A stretch of DNA of 64,000 bases, taken from the NCBI RefSeq assembly GCF_900105755.1, contig NZ_FNTQ01000001.1, forward strand, positions 2,046,001 to 2,110,000. The letters are read 5' to 3'. Under the pieces are notes generated by a model, which saw only the letters and a program-made list of their open reading frames with translations, did no database searches and was not told where the DNA came from. Each line of letters starts with the position of its first letter. Position 1 is the stretch's first letter. This document shows, one piece after another, positions 52,479 to 61,006 of the stretch. Source of the stretch: Streptomyces sp. Ag109_O5-10. Lineage in GTDB: Bacteria; Actinomycetota; Actinomycetes; Streptomycetales; Streptomycetaceae. The position numbers and the translations under genes were made by a program.

Positions 52479-53642
52479 TCATGGGTGGCCGTCGCCTTCC
52501 CGCGCAGGACCGGGGAAGGCCGACTTCTCCAGTGCGGGGGCGACACCGTCCTTCCAGTCGGCGCACGGATCCTTCGCCCCTGCGTAGTCCGCCGCCATGA
52601 GCGGCAGGGAGAGATGGGAGAGGTCGCCGGGCGGTGGCGTGCGCGACGACCACAGGGGGGCGGGGGTGCCGTCGGCGACGGCGGCCGGGGCGTCGGTCAG
52701 GTTCATGCGCTCGCGCAGCCGGCCGTAGAAGTCCATCGCGGCGAGCCGGACCACCCGCAGCCGGGTCGGAGCGGCGTAGACGCCGATCCAGTCCCCCGGC
52801 TCCAGGACGCCGCGCACCTGGCCGTCGACGCTGACCGCGGCCTGTCCCGAGCGTTCCAGGACGCGCAGCCCGACCGCCTCGTTCGGGGCGGTGACGACCG
52901 AGCGGTTGAACGTCATGTGCGGGGCGACCGGGGTGAAGACGAGGGCCTCCGCGCACGGCGAGACGACGGGGCCGCCGGCCGCGAAGCTGTAGGCGGTCGA
53001 GCCGGTCGGCGTCGCCACCAGCAGCGCGTCGGCGGAGTAGGAGGCGAGCAGCCGGCCGGAGACGTAGACGCCGACGGAGACCTGGCGGTCCCGGGACAGC
53101 TTCTCCAGGACGATGTCGTTGACCGCGGCGACGTGCAGCGGGACACCCCAGTCGGTGTCCTGCTCGCAGTCGGTGCGGACCTGGGGCGGCGGCAGCAGCG
53201 GCCCGCGGCCGTACTGCATCAGCCGCTCCATGTCGGCCGGCACCTCCAGGCGCCGGGAGGCGCGCATCGTGAGCAGCAGGCGGCTGTCGACGGCGTAGCG
53301 GTCCTCGCGGATCGCGTCCAGCGCCTCCCGCACCGAGGAGACCGGCACCTCGGTCAGGAAGCCGACCCGGCCCAGGTCGACGCCGAGGACCAGCGCGTCG
53401 TTGCGGGCGGCGAGCCGGGCGCCGCGCAGGAAGGTGCCGTCCCCGCCGAGGGTGACGATCAGGTCGGGATCCCCGGCGGCCGCGACCTCCTCCCCTGAGT
53501 GGTGCCGTCCGCCGTCGTGCCACACGTCGATGTCCGTGCACCGCACGTCGTGCTCCGCGGCCCACGCCCGTACGACACGGGCCGCGTCCACCGCCTCCGC
53601 GCGCCCGCCGTGCACCACCAGTCCGAGCCCGTTCACCGTCAT
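52479..53642 (-). CDS. nadK: NAD kinase with long C-terminal extension
   Basis: 387 residues. Phosphorylates NAD to NADP. Motifs VTLGGDGTFLRGARLAA (GGDGT), VNDIVLEKLS, and ADALLVATPTGSTAYSFAAGGP. An extra ~90 residues after the beta-domain (Pro/Ala-rich, SSRTPPPGDLSHLSLPLMAADY...) are unusual; ordinary NadK has about 300. ATG 53642 with GGAGG six bases upstream. Probably a second, non-housekeeping paralogue given its size and regulatory neighbours (inference). Confidence 0.88.
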   Translation of the reverse strand: MTVNGLGLVVHGGRAEAVDAARVVRAWAAEHDVRCTDIDVWHDGGRHHSGEEVAAAGDPDLIVTLGGDGTFLRGARLAARNDALVLGVDLGRVGFLTEVPVSSVREALDAIREDRYAVDSRLLLTMRASRRLEVPADMERLMQYGRGPLLPPPQVRTDCEQDTDWGVPLHVAAVNDIVLEKLSRDRQVSVGVYVSGRLLASYSADALLVATPTGSTAYSFAAGGPVVSPCAEALVFTPVAPHMTFNRSVVTAPNEAVGLRVLERSGQAAVSVDGQVRGVLEPGDWIGVYAAPTRLRVVRLAAMDFYGRLRERMNLTDAPAAVADGTPAPLWSSRTPPPGDLSHLSLPLMAADYAGAKDPCADWKDGVAPALEKSAFPGPAREGDGHP

Positions 53643-53723
53643 CTCCGCCTCCAGGACACCACCGTGCTCAGCCGCTGCTCCCACGCTGTCACGGCACGGG
53701 CGGATCTGTCGGGCGGAGCGGGA

Positions 53724-53951
53724 TCACAGTCCCAGGGAGATGGCCAGCCGGGTGAGCTCGGCGGTGGTGTTGATGTCGAGCTTGGCGCGGATCCGGCGGA
53801 GGTAGGCGTCGACCGTGTGCCTGGAGAGCCCCATCTGCCGCGCCGCCTGGAGGTAGGTGCAGCCTGCGGCGATGTGCTTCAGCGTCTCGCGCTCACGCGG
53901 GGCCAGCGCGGCGGCGGTCTCGGTGTGCTGGGTGAGTGCGGTGAAGCTCAT
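53724..53951 (-). CDS. Small LuxR-type DNA-binding protein (stand-alone HTH)
   Basis: 75 residues, consisting almost only of a GerE/LuxR helix-turn-helix: LAPRERETLKHIAAGCTYLQAARQMGLSRHTVDAYLRRIRAKL. There is no receiver or sensor domain. ATG with AAGGA upstream. Stand-alone proteins of this kind are known developmental and antibiotic regulators in Streptomyces. Divergent from the SpoIIE phosphatase gene. Confidence 0.87.
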   Translation of the reverse strand: MSFTALTQHTETAAALAPRERETLKHIAAGCTYLQAARQMGLSRHTVDAYLRRIRAKLDINTTAELTRLAISLGL

Positions 53952-54041
53952 GGGGGATTCCTTGACCGATCGATCCGACAGGGGCGATTTGTCCGTTTAC
54001 AAAACCCTCACAAGGCGACGTCATGACGGTGTCCCCCGACT

Positions 54042-54061
54042 GTCACAGGCGCGTCACAGGC
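54042..54061. repeat. GTCACAGGC direct repeat, 11-bp period
   Basis: GTCACAGGC at 54042-54050 and 54053-54061, between the small LuxR gene and the SpoIIE gene (start 54183). Candidate regulator site. Confidence 0.4.
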
Positions 54062-54182
54062 ACCTCCCGCGGACGGGCGGCGAAACCCCGAGTGGCCGCC
54101 GCGGCGGATTGGTGCTCCGTGGCGGCCGGGATCATCCTGGGGAGAGAGCCGGCCGTGCAGGTTCCGCGAAGGATGAGCGTCG

Positions 54183-56627
54183 ATGGAACGACCTCCCACC
54201 CCTCCCAGTCACCCGGCGCAGACGCACGCCGTGCCCCAGCGGGCCCGCACCGCCTCGGTCACGGTCGACGAGCAGGGTGCCGTGACCGGCTGGAGCGACG
54301 GGGCCCGGCAGCTGCTGGGCTACCCGCCCGCCGAGATCCTGGGGCAGCCGGCCGCCCGGCTCCTCGCCGAACCGGACCGGGACGCCTGGCGGAGGGCGGC
54401 GGCCGGACCGCGCTGGAGCGGGACCGTCGCACTGCGCCATCGCGACGGGCACCGGCTGGACCAGGACGTCCTGGTCCACCGCAGGCCCCCCGGCGAACGG
54501 GCGGGCGGCGCGGAGTGGCAGGTGGTGTCCGCGGTGACCGGTCCCGCGGCGACCGCCGCGGGACAGGCGCTCGGCGAATGGGCCTTCCAGCAGTCGCCCT
54601 GCGTTGCCGCCGTCTTCGACGAGGAACTGCGGCTGGCCCGGGCGAGCATCGCGACGCAGCGCACGCTGTCGCTGGCGGAGGGGATGATACGGGGGCTGCG
54701 GCTGACGGACGTCGTGCCGTACGAGGGCAACGCCGAGGCCGAGGCGAGCATGCGGCGGGTCCTGGACGGCGCCGGACCGCAGGAGATCCTGCTCCATCTG
54801 GATCCGGCCGCCCCGGAGCGCACCTGGCACGCCCGGCTCACGCCGCTGGCGGACTCGGGCGGCCGGGTGCGGGCGGTGGCCCTGACGGCCCACGCCGACG
54901 CGCCCCGGCAGCTGGTACGGCGCCGGATGCTGCTGCTCGGCGACGCCGGGGTACGCATCGGCACCAGCTCCGACGTGCAGCGCACCGCACGGGAGCTGAC
55001 CGAGGTCGCCGTCCCCGAATTCGCCGACGTGTGCGCCGTGGACCTGCTGGACGCTCCCCCGCGCGCGGAGGAGGTCGCCCGGGGGCATCCGCAACGGCCC
55101 GGCGCGCCGCCGCCCGACGGTGTCGCCCTGCGCCGGGCCGCCGTGCGGTCGCTGCCCGACGCGCCCGCGCTCCCGCGGCCCTCCGGCGATGTGCTGCACT
55201 GCCCGCCGTGGTCGCCGTCGGGGCGGTGCCTGGCCGAGGGGCGGGGCACGGTGTACCCGGGCGGCGACGAGGTCGTGAGCCGCTGGGAACGGGAGGATCC
55301 GCAGGCCGCCGGGTGGATCCGGGAGAGCGGGACGCACTCGCTGCTGGCGGTGCCGCTCAGGGCGGGCGACGTCACGTTCGGTGTGGCCCTCTTCGGACGG
55401 AACCGGCAGACCGAGCCGTTCGACGCGGACGACCTGTGGCTCGCCGAACAGCTCGCGGCGCGCACCGCCACCAGCATCGAGAGCGCCGCCCGCGCCCAGC
55501 GCCAGCACACCACCACGATGACGCTGCAGCGCAGCCTGCTCCCGCAGACGCTGCCCGAACAGTCGGCCCTGGACATCGCCAGCCGCTATCTGCCCTCGGT
55601 CAGCCAGGCCGGGGTGGGCGGCGACTGGTTCGACGTCATCCCGCTGTCCGGGACCCGGGTCGCGCTCGTCGTGGGCGATGTCGTCGGCCACGGCATGCGG
55701 GCCGCCGCCACCATGGGCCGGGTCCGCACCGCCGTGCGTACCCTGGCCGACGTCGACCTGCCGCCCGACGAACTCCTCAGCCACCTCGACGACCTGGTGG
55801 TCCATCTCTCCGCCGAGGAGGCCGGTGCCGACAACGCAGCCGAGGCCGCCGGCGGCGTCGGCACGACCTGCCTGTACAGCGTGTACGACCCCGTCACCCG
55901 GCGGCTGTGCGCCGCCCGGGCCGGCCACCCGCCGCCCGCCGTGGTCACCGGCGGCACCGTCCGCTTCCTCGACATCCCGGCCGGGCCCCCGCTCGGCCTC
56001 GGCGGCCTGCCCTTCGAGTCGTACGAGACGGAACTCCCCGAGGGCAGCCTGATCGCCCTCTACACCGACGGTCTGCTCGAACCCCGCGAGCACGACATCG
56101 ACGACGCGCTCGACACGATGTTCGCCGCACTCGGCCGCCCCGCCGAGACCGTGGACACCGTCTGCGACCGCGTCCTGACGTCCATGCTGACCCACCGCCC
56201 CGACGACGACATCGCCCTGCTCGTCGCCCGCACCCGGGCCCTGCACGCGGACCGGGTCGCCACCTGGGAGCTCCCCTTCGACCTCGCCGCGGTCGCCGAG
56301 GCCCGCAAACTGGCCACCGAGCAGCTGGCCGAATGGCATCTGGAAGAGGCGGCGTTCATCACCGAGCTCATCGTCAGTGAGATGGTGACCAACGCGTTCC
56401 GGTACGGCCGCCCGCCCGTCCGGCTCCGGCTGATCCACGACGACCGCACCCTCATCTGCGAGGTGTTCGACTCCAGCAACACGGCCCCGCACATGCGGCG
56501 GGCCCACACCTACGACGAGGGGGGACGCGGACTTCTCCTGGTCGGCCAGCTGACCCGGCGCTGGGGCACCCGGCACGGCGGCACCGGCAAGACCGTCTGG
56601 GCCGAACAGCACCTGGCCGAGGACTGA
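54183..56627 (+). CDS. SpoIIE-type PP2C phosphatase with PAS, GAF and ATPase (anti-sigma) domains
   Basis: 814 residues. Order: PAS (~25-120; SVTVDEQGAVTGWSDGARQLLGY), second PAS-like (~135-240), GAF (~260-440), SpoIIE phosphatase (~455-670; GGDWFDVIPLSGTRVALVVGDVVGHG with metal Asps, LYTDGLLEPR) and HATPase_c kinase (~680-814; ELIVSEMVTNAFRYG, DEGGRGLLLVGQL). It can both dephosphorylate anti-anti-sigma factors and bind or phosphorylate like an RsbW-type anti-sigma, linking signals to sigma-factor activity. AAGGA upstream of ATG 54183. The Ser/Thr kinase next to it is its natural counterpart. Confidence 0.92.
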   Translation: MERPPTPPSHPAQTHAVPQRARTASVTVDEQGAVTGWSDGARQLLGYPPAEILGQPAARLLAEPDRDAWRRAAAGPRWSGTVALRHRDGHRLDQDVLVHRRPPGERAGGAEWQVVSAVTGPAATAAGQALGEWAFQQSPCVAAVFDEELRLARASIATQRTLSLAEGMIRGLRLTDVVPYEGNAEAEASMRRVLDGAGPQEILLHLDPAAPERTWHARLTPLADSGGRVRAVALTAHADAPRQLVRRRMLLLGDAGVRIGTSSDVQRTARELTEVAVPEFADVCAVDLLDAPPRAEEVARGHPQRPGAPPPDGVALRRAAVRSLPDAPALPRPSGDVLHCPPWSPSGRCLAEGRGTVYPGGDEVVSRWEREDPQAAGWIRESGTHSLLAVPLRAGDVTFGVALFGRNRQTEPFDADDLWLAEQLAARTATSIESAARAQRQHTTTMTLQRSLLPQTLPEQSALDIASRYLPSVSQAGVGGDWFDVIPLSGTRVALVVGDVVGHGMRAAATMGRVRTAVRTLADVDLPPDELLSHLDDLVVHLSAEEAGADNAAEAAGGVGTTCLYSVYDPVTRRLCAARAGHPPPAVVTGGTVRFLDIPAGPPLGLGGLPFESYETELPEGSLIALYTDGLLEPREHDIDDALDTMFAALGRPAETVDTVCDRVLTSMLTHRPDDDIALLVARTRALHADRVATWELPFDLAAVAEARKLATEQLAEWHLEEAAFITELIVSEMVTNAFRYGRPPVRLRLIHDDRTLICEVFDSSNTAPHMRRAHTYDEGGRGLLLVGQLTRRWGTRHGGTGKTVWAEQHLAED

Positions 56628-56641
56628 GCGGACTGAGCGGA

Positions 56642-57622
56642 CTAGCGGCGGAACACCGGGCGGGCCCAGGCCGGCGGGTGCGGGGTGTCCGCGGTGTCCC
56701 GGACGACGGTCGGGGTGCGGACGGTGTCGCGGCCGGCCGTCGGGGCGCGGCCGGCGTCCCGGTGGACGGGGGGCTGCCCTGCCGGTCCGGGGCCGTACGC
56801 GGCGCCCCGCAGCGCTGCCACGAACTCCAGGCAGGAGCCGTACCGGTCCTCGGGGGCCTTGGCCAGCGCCCTGGCGAACACGTCGTCGAGCCCCGGCGGC
56901 AGCCCGGCCCGCACCTCGCTCAGCGCGGGCGGGGCGTCGTACTGGTGGGCCCACAGCAGCGCGATGTCCTCGTCCCGGACGAACGGCGGACCGCCGGCGA
57001 GCATCTCGAAGACCACGCAGGCGAAACTGTAGAGATCGCAGCGTCCGTCCACCGGGCGCCCCGAGATCTGCTCCGGTGCCACGTAGTCCAGGGTGCCGAC
57101 GAACTCCCCGACCGTCGTGAACCCGGTCAGCGACAGCGACTTCTTGGTGAGCCCGAAGTCCGTGAGGTAGACGTGCTCGGGGTGGTCGCTGTCCGTGCCC
57201 CGTGCCACCAGCACGTTGCCGGGCTTCACGTCCCGGTGCACCAGGTCGTGCTCGTGCGCCGCGTCGAGTGCGGAGGCGACCTGCGCGGCGATCCGCAGCG
57301 CCGCGTCCACCGGCAGTACGCCCTCCTCGTCCAGCAGGGCGCGCAGGTCGGGCCCCGAGACGTAGCGCATGGCGATGTACAGCACGCCGTCGGTCTCGCC
57401 GGCCTCGAAGATCGGCACGATGTGGGGGTGGTCGATGGCGGCGGCGACCCGTGACTCGTGGGTGAAACGGCGGCGGAAGGTGTCGTTGCGCACCATCTCG
57501 GGGGCCAGCAGTTTCAGGGCGACGGTCCGGTCCAGACGCAGGTCCCTGGCACGGTAGACGACGGCCATGCCGCCGCGCCCGATCTCGCCCAGGACCTCGT
57601 AGCCCGCGATGCGCGTCGCCAT
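56642..57622 (-). CDS. Serine/threonine protein kinase (soluble)
   Basis: 326 residues. Hanks-type kinase: IGRGGMAVVYRARD, AMRYVSGPDLRALL, HRDVKPGNVLVAR, DFGLTKKSLS, APEQISG, and DLYSFACVVFEMLAG. The kinase domain ends at ~residue 265, followed by a Pro/Thr-rich tail; no transmembrane helix or PASTA domain, so it is cytoplasmic. Start ATG 57622 is preferred to 57631 because the -10 box TACGAT (57630-57635) overlaps the latter, giving a nearly leaderless transcript. Convergent to the SpoIIE phosphatase (15 bases), the typical opposing pair. Confidence 0.91.
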   Translation of the reverse strand: MATRIAGYEVLGEIGRGGMAVVYRARDLRLDRTVALKLLAPEMVRNDTFRRRFTHESRVAAAIDHPHIVPIFEAGETDGVLYIAMRYVSGPDLRALLDEEGVLPVDAALRIAAQVASALDAAHEHDLVHRDVKPGNVLVARGTDSDHPEHVYLTDFGLTKKSLSLTGFTTVGEFVGTLDYVAPEQISGRPVDGRCDLYSFACVVFEMLAGGPPFVRDEDIALLWAHQYDAPPALSEVRAGLPPGLDDVFARALAKAPEDRYGSCLEFVAALRGAAYGPGPAGQPPVHRDAGRAPTAGRDTVRTPTVVRDTADTPHPPAWARPVFRR

Positions 57623-57629
57623 CACCCAC

Positions 57630-57635
57630 ATCGTA
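57630..57635 (-). promoter_or_regulatory. -10 hexamer TACGAT before the kinase gene
   Basis: Seven bases before the ATG at 57622 on the minus strand. It overlaps the upstream in-frame ATG (57631) and so decides for the shorter start. Confidence 0.5.
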
Positions 57636-57692
57636 TCCAGCGGGCCCCGGGCCCGCGAGAAGGCCGCGTTCCGGCGGGCCGGACCGGCCGGG

Positions 57693-58112
57693 TCAAAGTG
57701 GCGCCGCCTGCCAGCCGGTCCAGTGCGTCACGGTCACGAGGACGACCGCGCCGGCCGGCGGGTGTTCCCGGTACTGCGGGTACTTGGCGCGCAGCGGCCC
57801 GACGAGCGCCGCGTCGGCGGGGACCACGACCGCCTCGCCGTCCGCCCGGACCCACCACAGGTGGTCCCAGTTCTCGTCGTAGGCGTCCGCGAGCAGGCAC
57901 ACCGACGGCCGCGCGGCGATGTTGCGCAGCCGTTTGAGGCGGGTGGTGCTCTTGGGTTTGTGGTCCACGGCGGTGACGATCCCGTCGGCGCCGTGCAGGG
58001 CGAAGACCACAGGCACCAGATGGGGGCGGCCGTTCCCGTCCACGGTGGCGAGCCGGGCCACCCGGGCCGCGGCGAAGCGGCGTCGTGCCTCGACCCCGGC
58101 CAGCTCCGGCAC
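57693..58112 (-). CDS. PPOX-class flavin/F420-dependent oxidoreductase
   Basis: 139 residues from GTG 58112, chosen because it starts 18 bases after the upstream stop. Split-barrel fold of pyridoxamine-phosphate-oxidase type: ARVARLATVDGNGRPHLVPVVFAL, then LKRLRNIAARPSVCLLADAYDENWDHLWWVRADGEAVV, as in the TIGR03668 family. Members use F420 or FMN to reduce or oxidise small molecules; the substrate is unknown. Cotranscribed with the phosphoribosyltransferase before it. Confidence 0.8.
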   Translation of the reverse strand: MPELAGVEARRRFAAARVARLATVDGNGRPHLVPVVFALHGADGIVTAVDHKPKSTTRLKRLRNIAARPSVCLLADAYDENWDHLWWVRADGEAVVVPADAALVGPLRAKYPQYREHPPAGAVVLVTVTHWTGWQAAPL

Positions 58113-58129
58113 CGCGCGCCCCGTCCCGG

Positions 58130-58813
58130 TCAGGCCCGGCGCAGCGCGTCGAGCACGTCGTCGTCCGTCAGTTGCCCGAAGTCGTCGTACCACTGCCCGA
58201 CCGCGCTGAACACGGCCGGGCGGTACGGGCAGACGACGAGGTCGGCCTCAGCGGCGAGCGCGTCCAGGGAGTCGGGGGCGCCGACCGGGACGGCCAGCAC
58301 GGTCCGCGCGGGGCTCCGGCGCCGTACGTGACGGAGCGCGGCCCGGGCGGTGCAGCCGGTGGCGAGGCCGTCGTCGACGACGAGCACGGTACGGCCGCGC
58401 AGTGCGGGCGGTGGCCGGCCCGCACGGTAGCGGCGCTCGCGGCGGCGCAGCTCCTGTCGCTCCCGCTCGACGACGGGGGCAAGGGAGTCCTCGCTCAGGT
58501 CCAGGTGGGCCAGGGTCGCCAGGTCCAGGAGCGGCGGGTCGTCCCCGGCGATCGCGCCGACGCCGAACTCCTCGTGGAAAGGGGCTCCGATCTTGCGTAC
58601 GACGAGCACGTCGAGCGGGGCCGACAGTTCGCGCGCCACCTCGGCGGCGACGGCCGCACCGCCCCGGGGCAGCGCCAGCACGATCGGGTCGGGCAGGGCG
58701 CCCTCGTCGCGCAACTCGCCGAGCACGGCGGCGAGTTCGCGGCCCGCGTGGGCGCGGTCCCGGTAGCGCACGGTTCGTCCTCTCCGGGCGGGGTCGGAGT
58801 CTCCTTCCTCCAT
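58130..58813 (-). CDS. Phosphoribosyltransferase-domain protein
   Basis: 227 residues. Type I PRT fold: LPRGGAAVAAEVARELSAPLDVLVVRKIGAPFHEEFGVGAI and the PRPP loop VLVVDDGLATGCTARAAL. Proteins with this arrangement (COG1926) often carry a dienelactone-hydrolase-like partner and are linked to stress; no nucleobase can be assigned. ATG 58813 (in-frame GTG at 58819 also possible). Confidence 0.82.
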   Translation of the reverse strand: MEEGDSDPARRGRTVRYRDRAHAGRELAAVLGELRDEGALPDPIVLALPRGGAAVAAEVARELSAPLDVLVVRKIGAPFHEEFGVGAIAGDDPPLLDLATLAHLDLSEDSLAPVVERERQELRRRERRYRAGRPPPALRGRTVLVVDDGLATGCTARAALRHVRRRSPARTVLAVPVGAPDSLDALAAEADLVVCPYRPAVFSAVGQWYDDFGQLTDDDVLDALRRA

Positions 58814-59058
58814 GGTCACACCCCGAGGCACCGAAGGCCGAGCCGTCCGGGGGAACGGCCACCGGCTCCGCCTGCCCGGCCCGGCCGCGGCCGGCATCGA
58901 GAACCTGTCGGTCTGCGTGCCGGGCGCCGGGATCGTCGACGGCCCGCCGGACATCCTCGCCGGGTCGAAGAGGCCGGGCCCTGCTCCGGCCGGGGGTGGA
59001 CGAATCTGCCGGGCCGGTGAACATCCCGTGTGCGACCCGCGCAGGGTGGCCGGTTCCC

Positions 59059-59064
59059 TACGAT
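59059..59064 (+). promoter_or_regulatory. -10 hexamer TACGAT of a leaderless transcript
   Basis: Six bases before GTG 59071; no ribosome site. Confidence 0.5.
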
Positions 59065-59070
59065 CGTGCC

Positions 59071-59511
59071 GTGGTCAACTTCCTCCTTCAGCGGACGGCT
59101 CCGCTGCCGATCGACGAGGCCTGGCGCCGGCTCACGGAGTGGTCCCGGCACGCCGACGTGGTTCCGCTGACCCGGGTCACCGTGCTCACCGATCCCCCGA
59201 CCCACGAGGGCACGGTCTTCGTGGCCCGTTCCGGGCTCGGGCCCCTCTCGTTCGACGATCCCATGGAGGTGACCGTCTGGGAGCCACCGCAGGACGGCGG
59301 CTCCGGCCGGTGCCGCCTGGTCAAGCACGGCCGGGTGGTGCTCGGCTGGGCCGAACTGGAGGTGCACCCCGGGCCCGGTGGCCGCACCCGGGTGGTCTGG
59401 CACGAGGAACTGCGGATCCGGGGGCTGCCGTCGCTCTTCGACCCACTGGTCCGCCGGGCCTCCCGCGCGGTGTTCGGCCGGGCGGTCAACTCACTCCTCA
59501 GGCGGCCGTGA
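59071..59511 (+). CDS. SRPBCC (START-like) family protein
   Basis: 146 residues. Helix-grip fold: NFLLQRTAPLPIDEAWRRLTEWSRHADVVPLTRV and the repeated strands of polyketide-cyclase/START proteins, ending with a long helix (PLVRRASRAVFGRAVNSLLRR). Binds a hydrophobic ligand; which is unknown. Leaderless GTG start. Stands alone; its 3' side carries the foldback element. Confidence 0.78.
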   Translation: MVNFLLQRTAPLPIDEAWRRLTEWSRHADVVPLTRVTVLTDPPTHEGTVFVARSGLGPLSFDDPMEVTVWEPPQDGGSGRCRLVKHGRVVLGWAELEVHPGPGGRTRVVWHEELRIRGLPSLFDPLVRRASRAVFGRAVNSLLRRP

Positions 59512-59536
59512 CAAGGTGCCGTCAGCCGGTGGCTAG

Positions 59537-59697
59537 TGCCGCGGCAGGCAACGTTTGCCCGTCAAGGAGCGGCGTCCGGTGCGTGCTCTCGGCGTGCCGG
59601 CCGGAAGTCCTCGTACTGGATGTACTTGGGCTTCCGTCCGGTGCGGCGAGAGTGCGTGCCGGGCGTCGTGACGGGGCGAACGTTGCCTGTTGCGGCA
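59537..59697. mobile_element. 161-bp foldback (MITE-like) element with terminal inverted repeats, flanked by CTAG
   Basis: Ends: TGCCGCGGCAGGCAACGTT at the left and its near-complement at the right (GGCGAACGTTGCCTGTTGCGGCA). The inverted similarity continues almost to the centre (59610-59640, GTAC-TGGAT-GTAC), so the whole element folds back. CTAG at 59533-59536 and 59698-59701 looks like a target duplication. Both arms encode a similar short peptide on opposite strands (YEDFRPARRE and YLGFRPVRRE), as if two copies of the end of a transposase gene were joined. No transposase is present, so it would need one in trans. The right CTAG supplies the stop codon of xdhC. Confidence 0.8.
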
Positions 59698-60855
59698 CTA
59701 GGCCACCGACCCGATCCGGCGCGCCGGGAGCGCCGCCGACGTCGCGTCGTGGTGGATCGGGGTGTGCGCGCCGGTCAGAAAGACCCCGCTGCCGCCCCGG
59801 CGGTGCGCGACGATCTCGGCCCCGATCGACAGTGCGGTCTCCTCGGGCGTACGGGCGCCGAGGTCCAGGCCGATGGGCGACCGGAGGCGGGCCAGCTCCA
59901 GTTCGGTGACGCCGACCTCGCGCAGGCGCTCGTTGCGGTCGAGGTGGGTGCGGCGGGAGCCCATCGCGCCGACGTAGGCCACCGGGAGGCGGAGGGCGAG
60001 CCGCAGCAGCGGGACGTCGAACTTGGCGTCGTGGGTGAGGACGCACAGGACGGTACGGGCGTCGACGTGCGTGCGCTCCAGGTACCGGTGCGGCCACTCG
60101 ACGACGATCTCGTCGGCCTCCGGGAAACGGTTCCGCGTCGCGAAGACGGGCCGCGCGTCGCACACCGTCACCCGGTAGCCGAGGAACTTGCCGACCCGGA
60201 CCAGCGCGGACGCGAAGTCGATCGCACCGAAGACGATCATCCGGGGCGGCGGGACGGACGACTCGACCAGCACCGTGAGCGGTGCTCCGCACCGAGAGCC
60301 CTGCTCGCCGATCTCCAGGGTGCCGGTGCGGCCCGCGTCCAGGAGGGCGGCGGCCTCGGCGGCGACCGTGCGGTCCAGCTCCGGGTGGGCGCCGAAACCG
60401 CCCTGGTGGGCACCGTCGGCGTCCACCAGGAGGGCGCGCCCCAGCAGCTCCGCGGGCCCGGTGACGACCCGCGCGAGGGCCGCCGCCCGCCCGCCAGCGG
60501 CGGCGGCCAGGGCCGCCGCGACCACCGGCCGGGCGGGGTCGTCCGCCCGGACCGGGGTGACGAGGATGTCGATGACGCCGCCGCAGGTCAGTCCGACGGC
60601 GAAGGCGTCCTCGTCGCTGTACCCGAAACGCTCCAGAACGGTCTCCCCGTCCTCCAGCGCCTGCCGGCACAGCTCGTACACGGCACCCTCCACACAGCCG
60701 CCGGAGACGGAGCCGACGGCGGTCCCCTCGGCATCCACCGCGAGAGCGGCGCCGGGCTGCCGCGGCGCGCTCCCCCCGACCGCCACCACCGTGGCCACGG
60801 CGAAGCCCCGCCCGTCGGCGACCCACCGACTCAGCTCCTCGGCGATGTCCAGCAT
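59698..60855 (-). CDS. xdhC: XdhC family protein (molybdenum cofactor maturation for xanthine dehydrogenase)
   Basis: 385 residues. XdhC N-domain with VATVVAVGGSAPRQPGAALAV and VSGGCVEGAVYELC, and Rossmann C-domain with MIVFGAIDFASALVRVGKFLGYRVTVCD, LTHDAKFDVPLLRLAL and YVGAMGSRRTHLDRNERL. It binds and sulfurates the Mo cofactor and hands it to xanthine dehydrogenase. ATG 60855 with AAGGAG. The last codon and stop lie at the edge of the foldback element, so the natural C-terminus may be altered by its insertion. Belongs with the permease and dehydrogenase genes upstream. Confidence 0.92.
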   Translation of the reverse strand: MLDIAEELSRWVADGRGFAVATVVAVGGSAPRQPGAALAVDAEGTAVGSVSGGCVEGAVYELCRQALEDGETVLERFGYSDEDAFAVGLTCGGVIDILVTPVRADDPARPVVAAALAAAAGGRAAALARVVTGPAELLGRALLVDADGAHQGGFGAHPELDRTVAAEAAALLDAGRTGTLEIGEQGSRCGAPLTVLVESSVPPPRMIVFGAIDFASALVRVGKFLGYRVTVCDARPVFATRNRFPEADEIVVEWPHRYLERTHVDARTVLCVLTHDAKFDVPLLRLALRLPVAYVGAMGSRRTHLDRNERLREVGVTELELARLRSPIGLDLGARTPEETALSIGAEIVAHRRGGSGVFLTGAHTPIHHDATSAALPARRIGSVA

Positions 60856-60904
60856 GTCTCGGTCTCCTTAGACGAGGTCAGGGTCAGGCGCCCCCGAAGG
60901 GGTG

Positions 60905-60934
60905 CTGGGGGTACCCCCGGCCGAAGGCTGGGGG
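60905..60934. repeat. Intergenic palindromic repeat, copy 2 (GGGGGTACCCCC + CCGAAGGCTGGGGG)
   Basis: Reverse-orientation copy of the element at 44025-44055, in the 151-base gap between the NCS2 permease stop and xdhC start. A perfect GGGGGTACCCCC palindrome is included (60907-60918). Confidence 0.6.
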
Positions 60935-61006
60935 AGGAACCGCGCGACCAGCCGTGACGAACCCGCGGACGACAGCCGGCCCGTCACGGCCGCACCAGCG
61001 GAGCGT

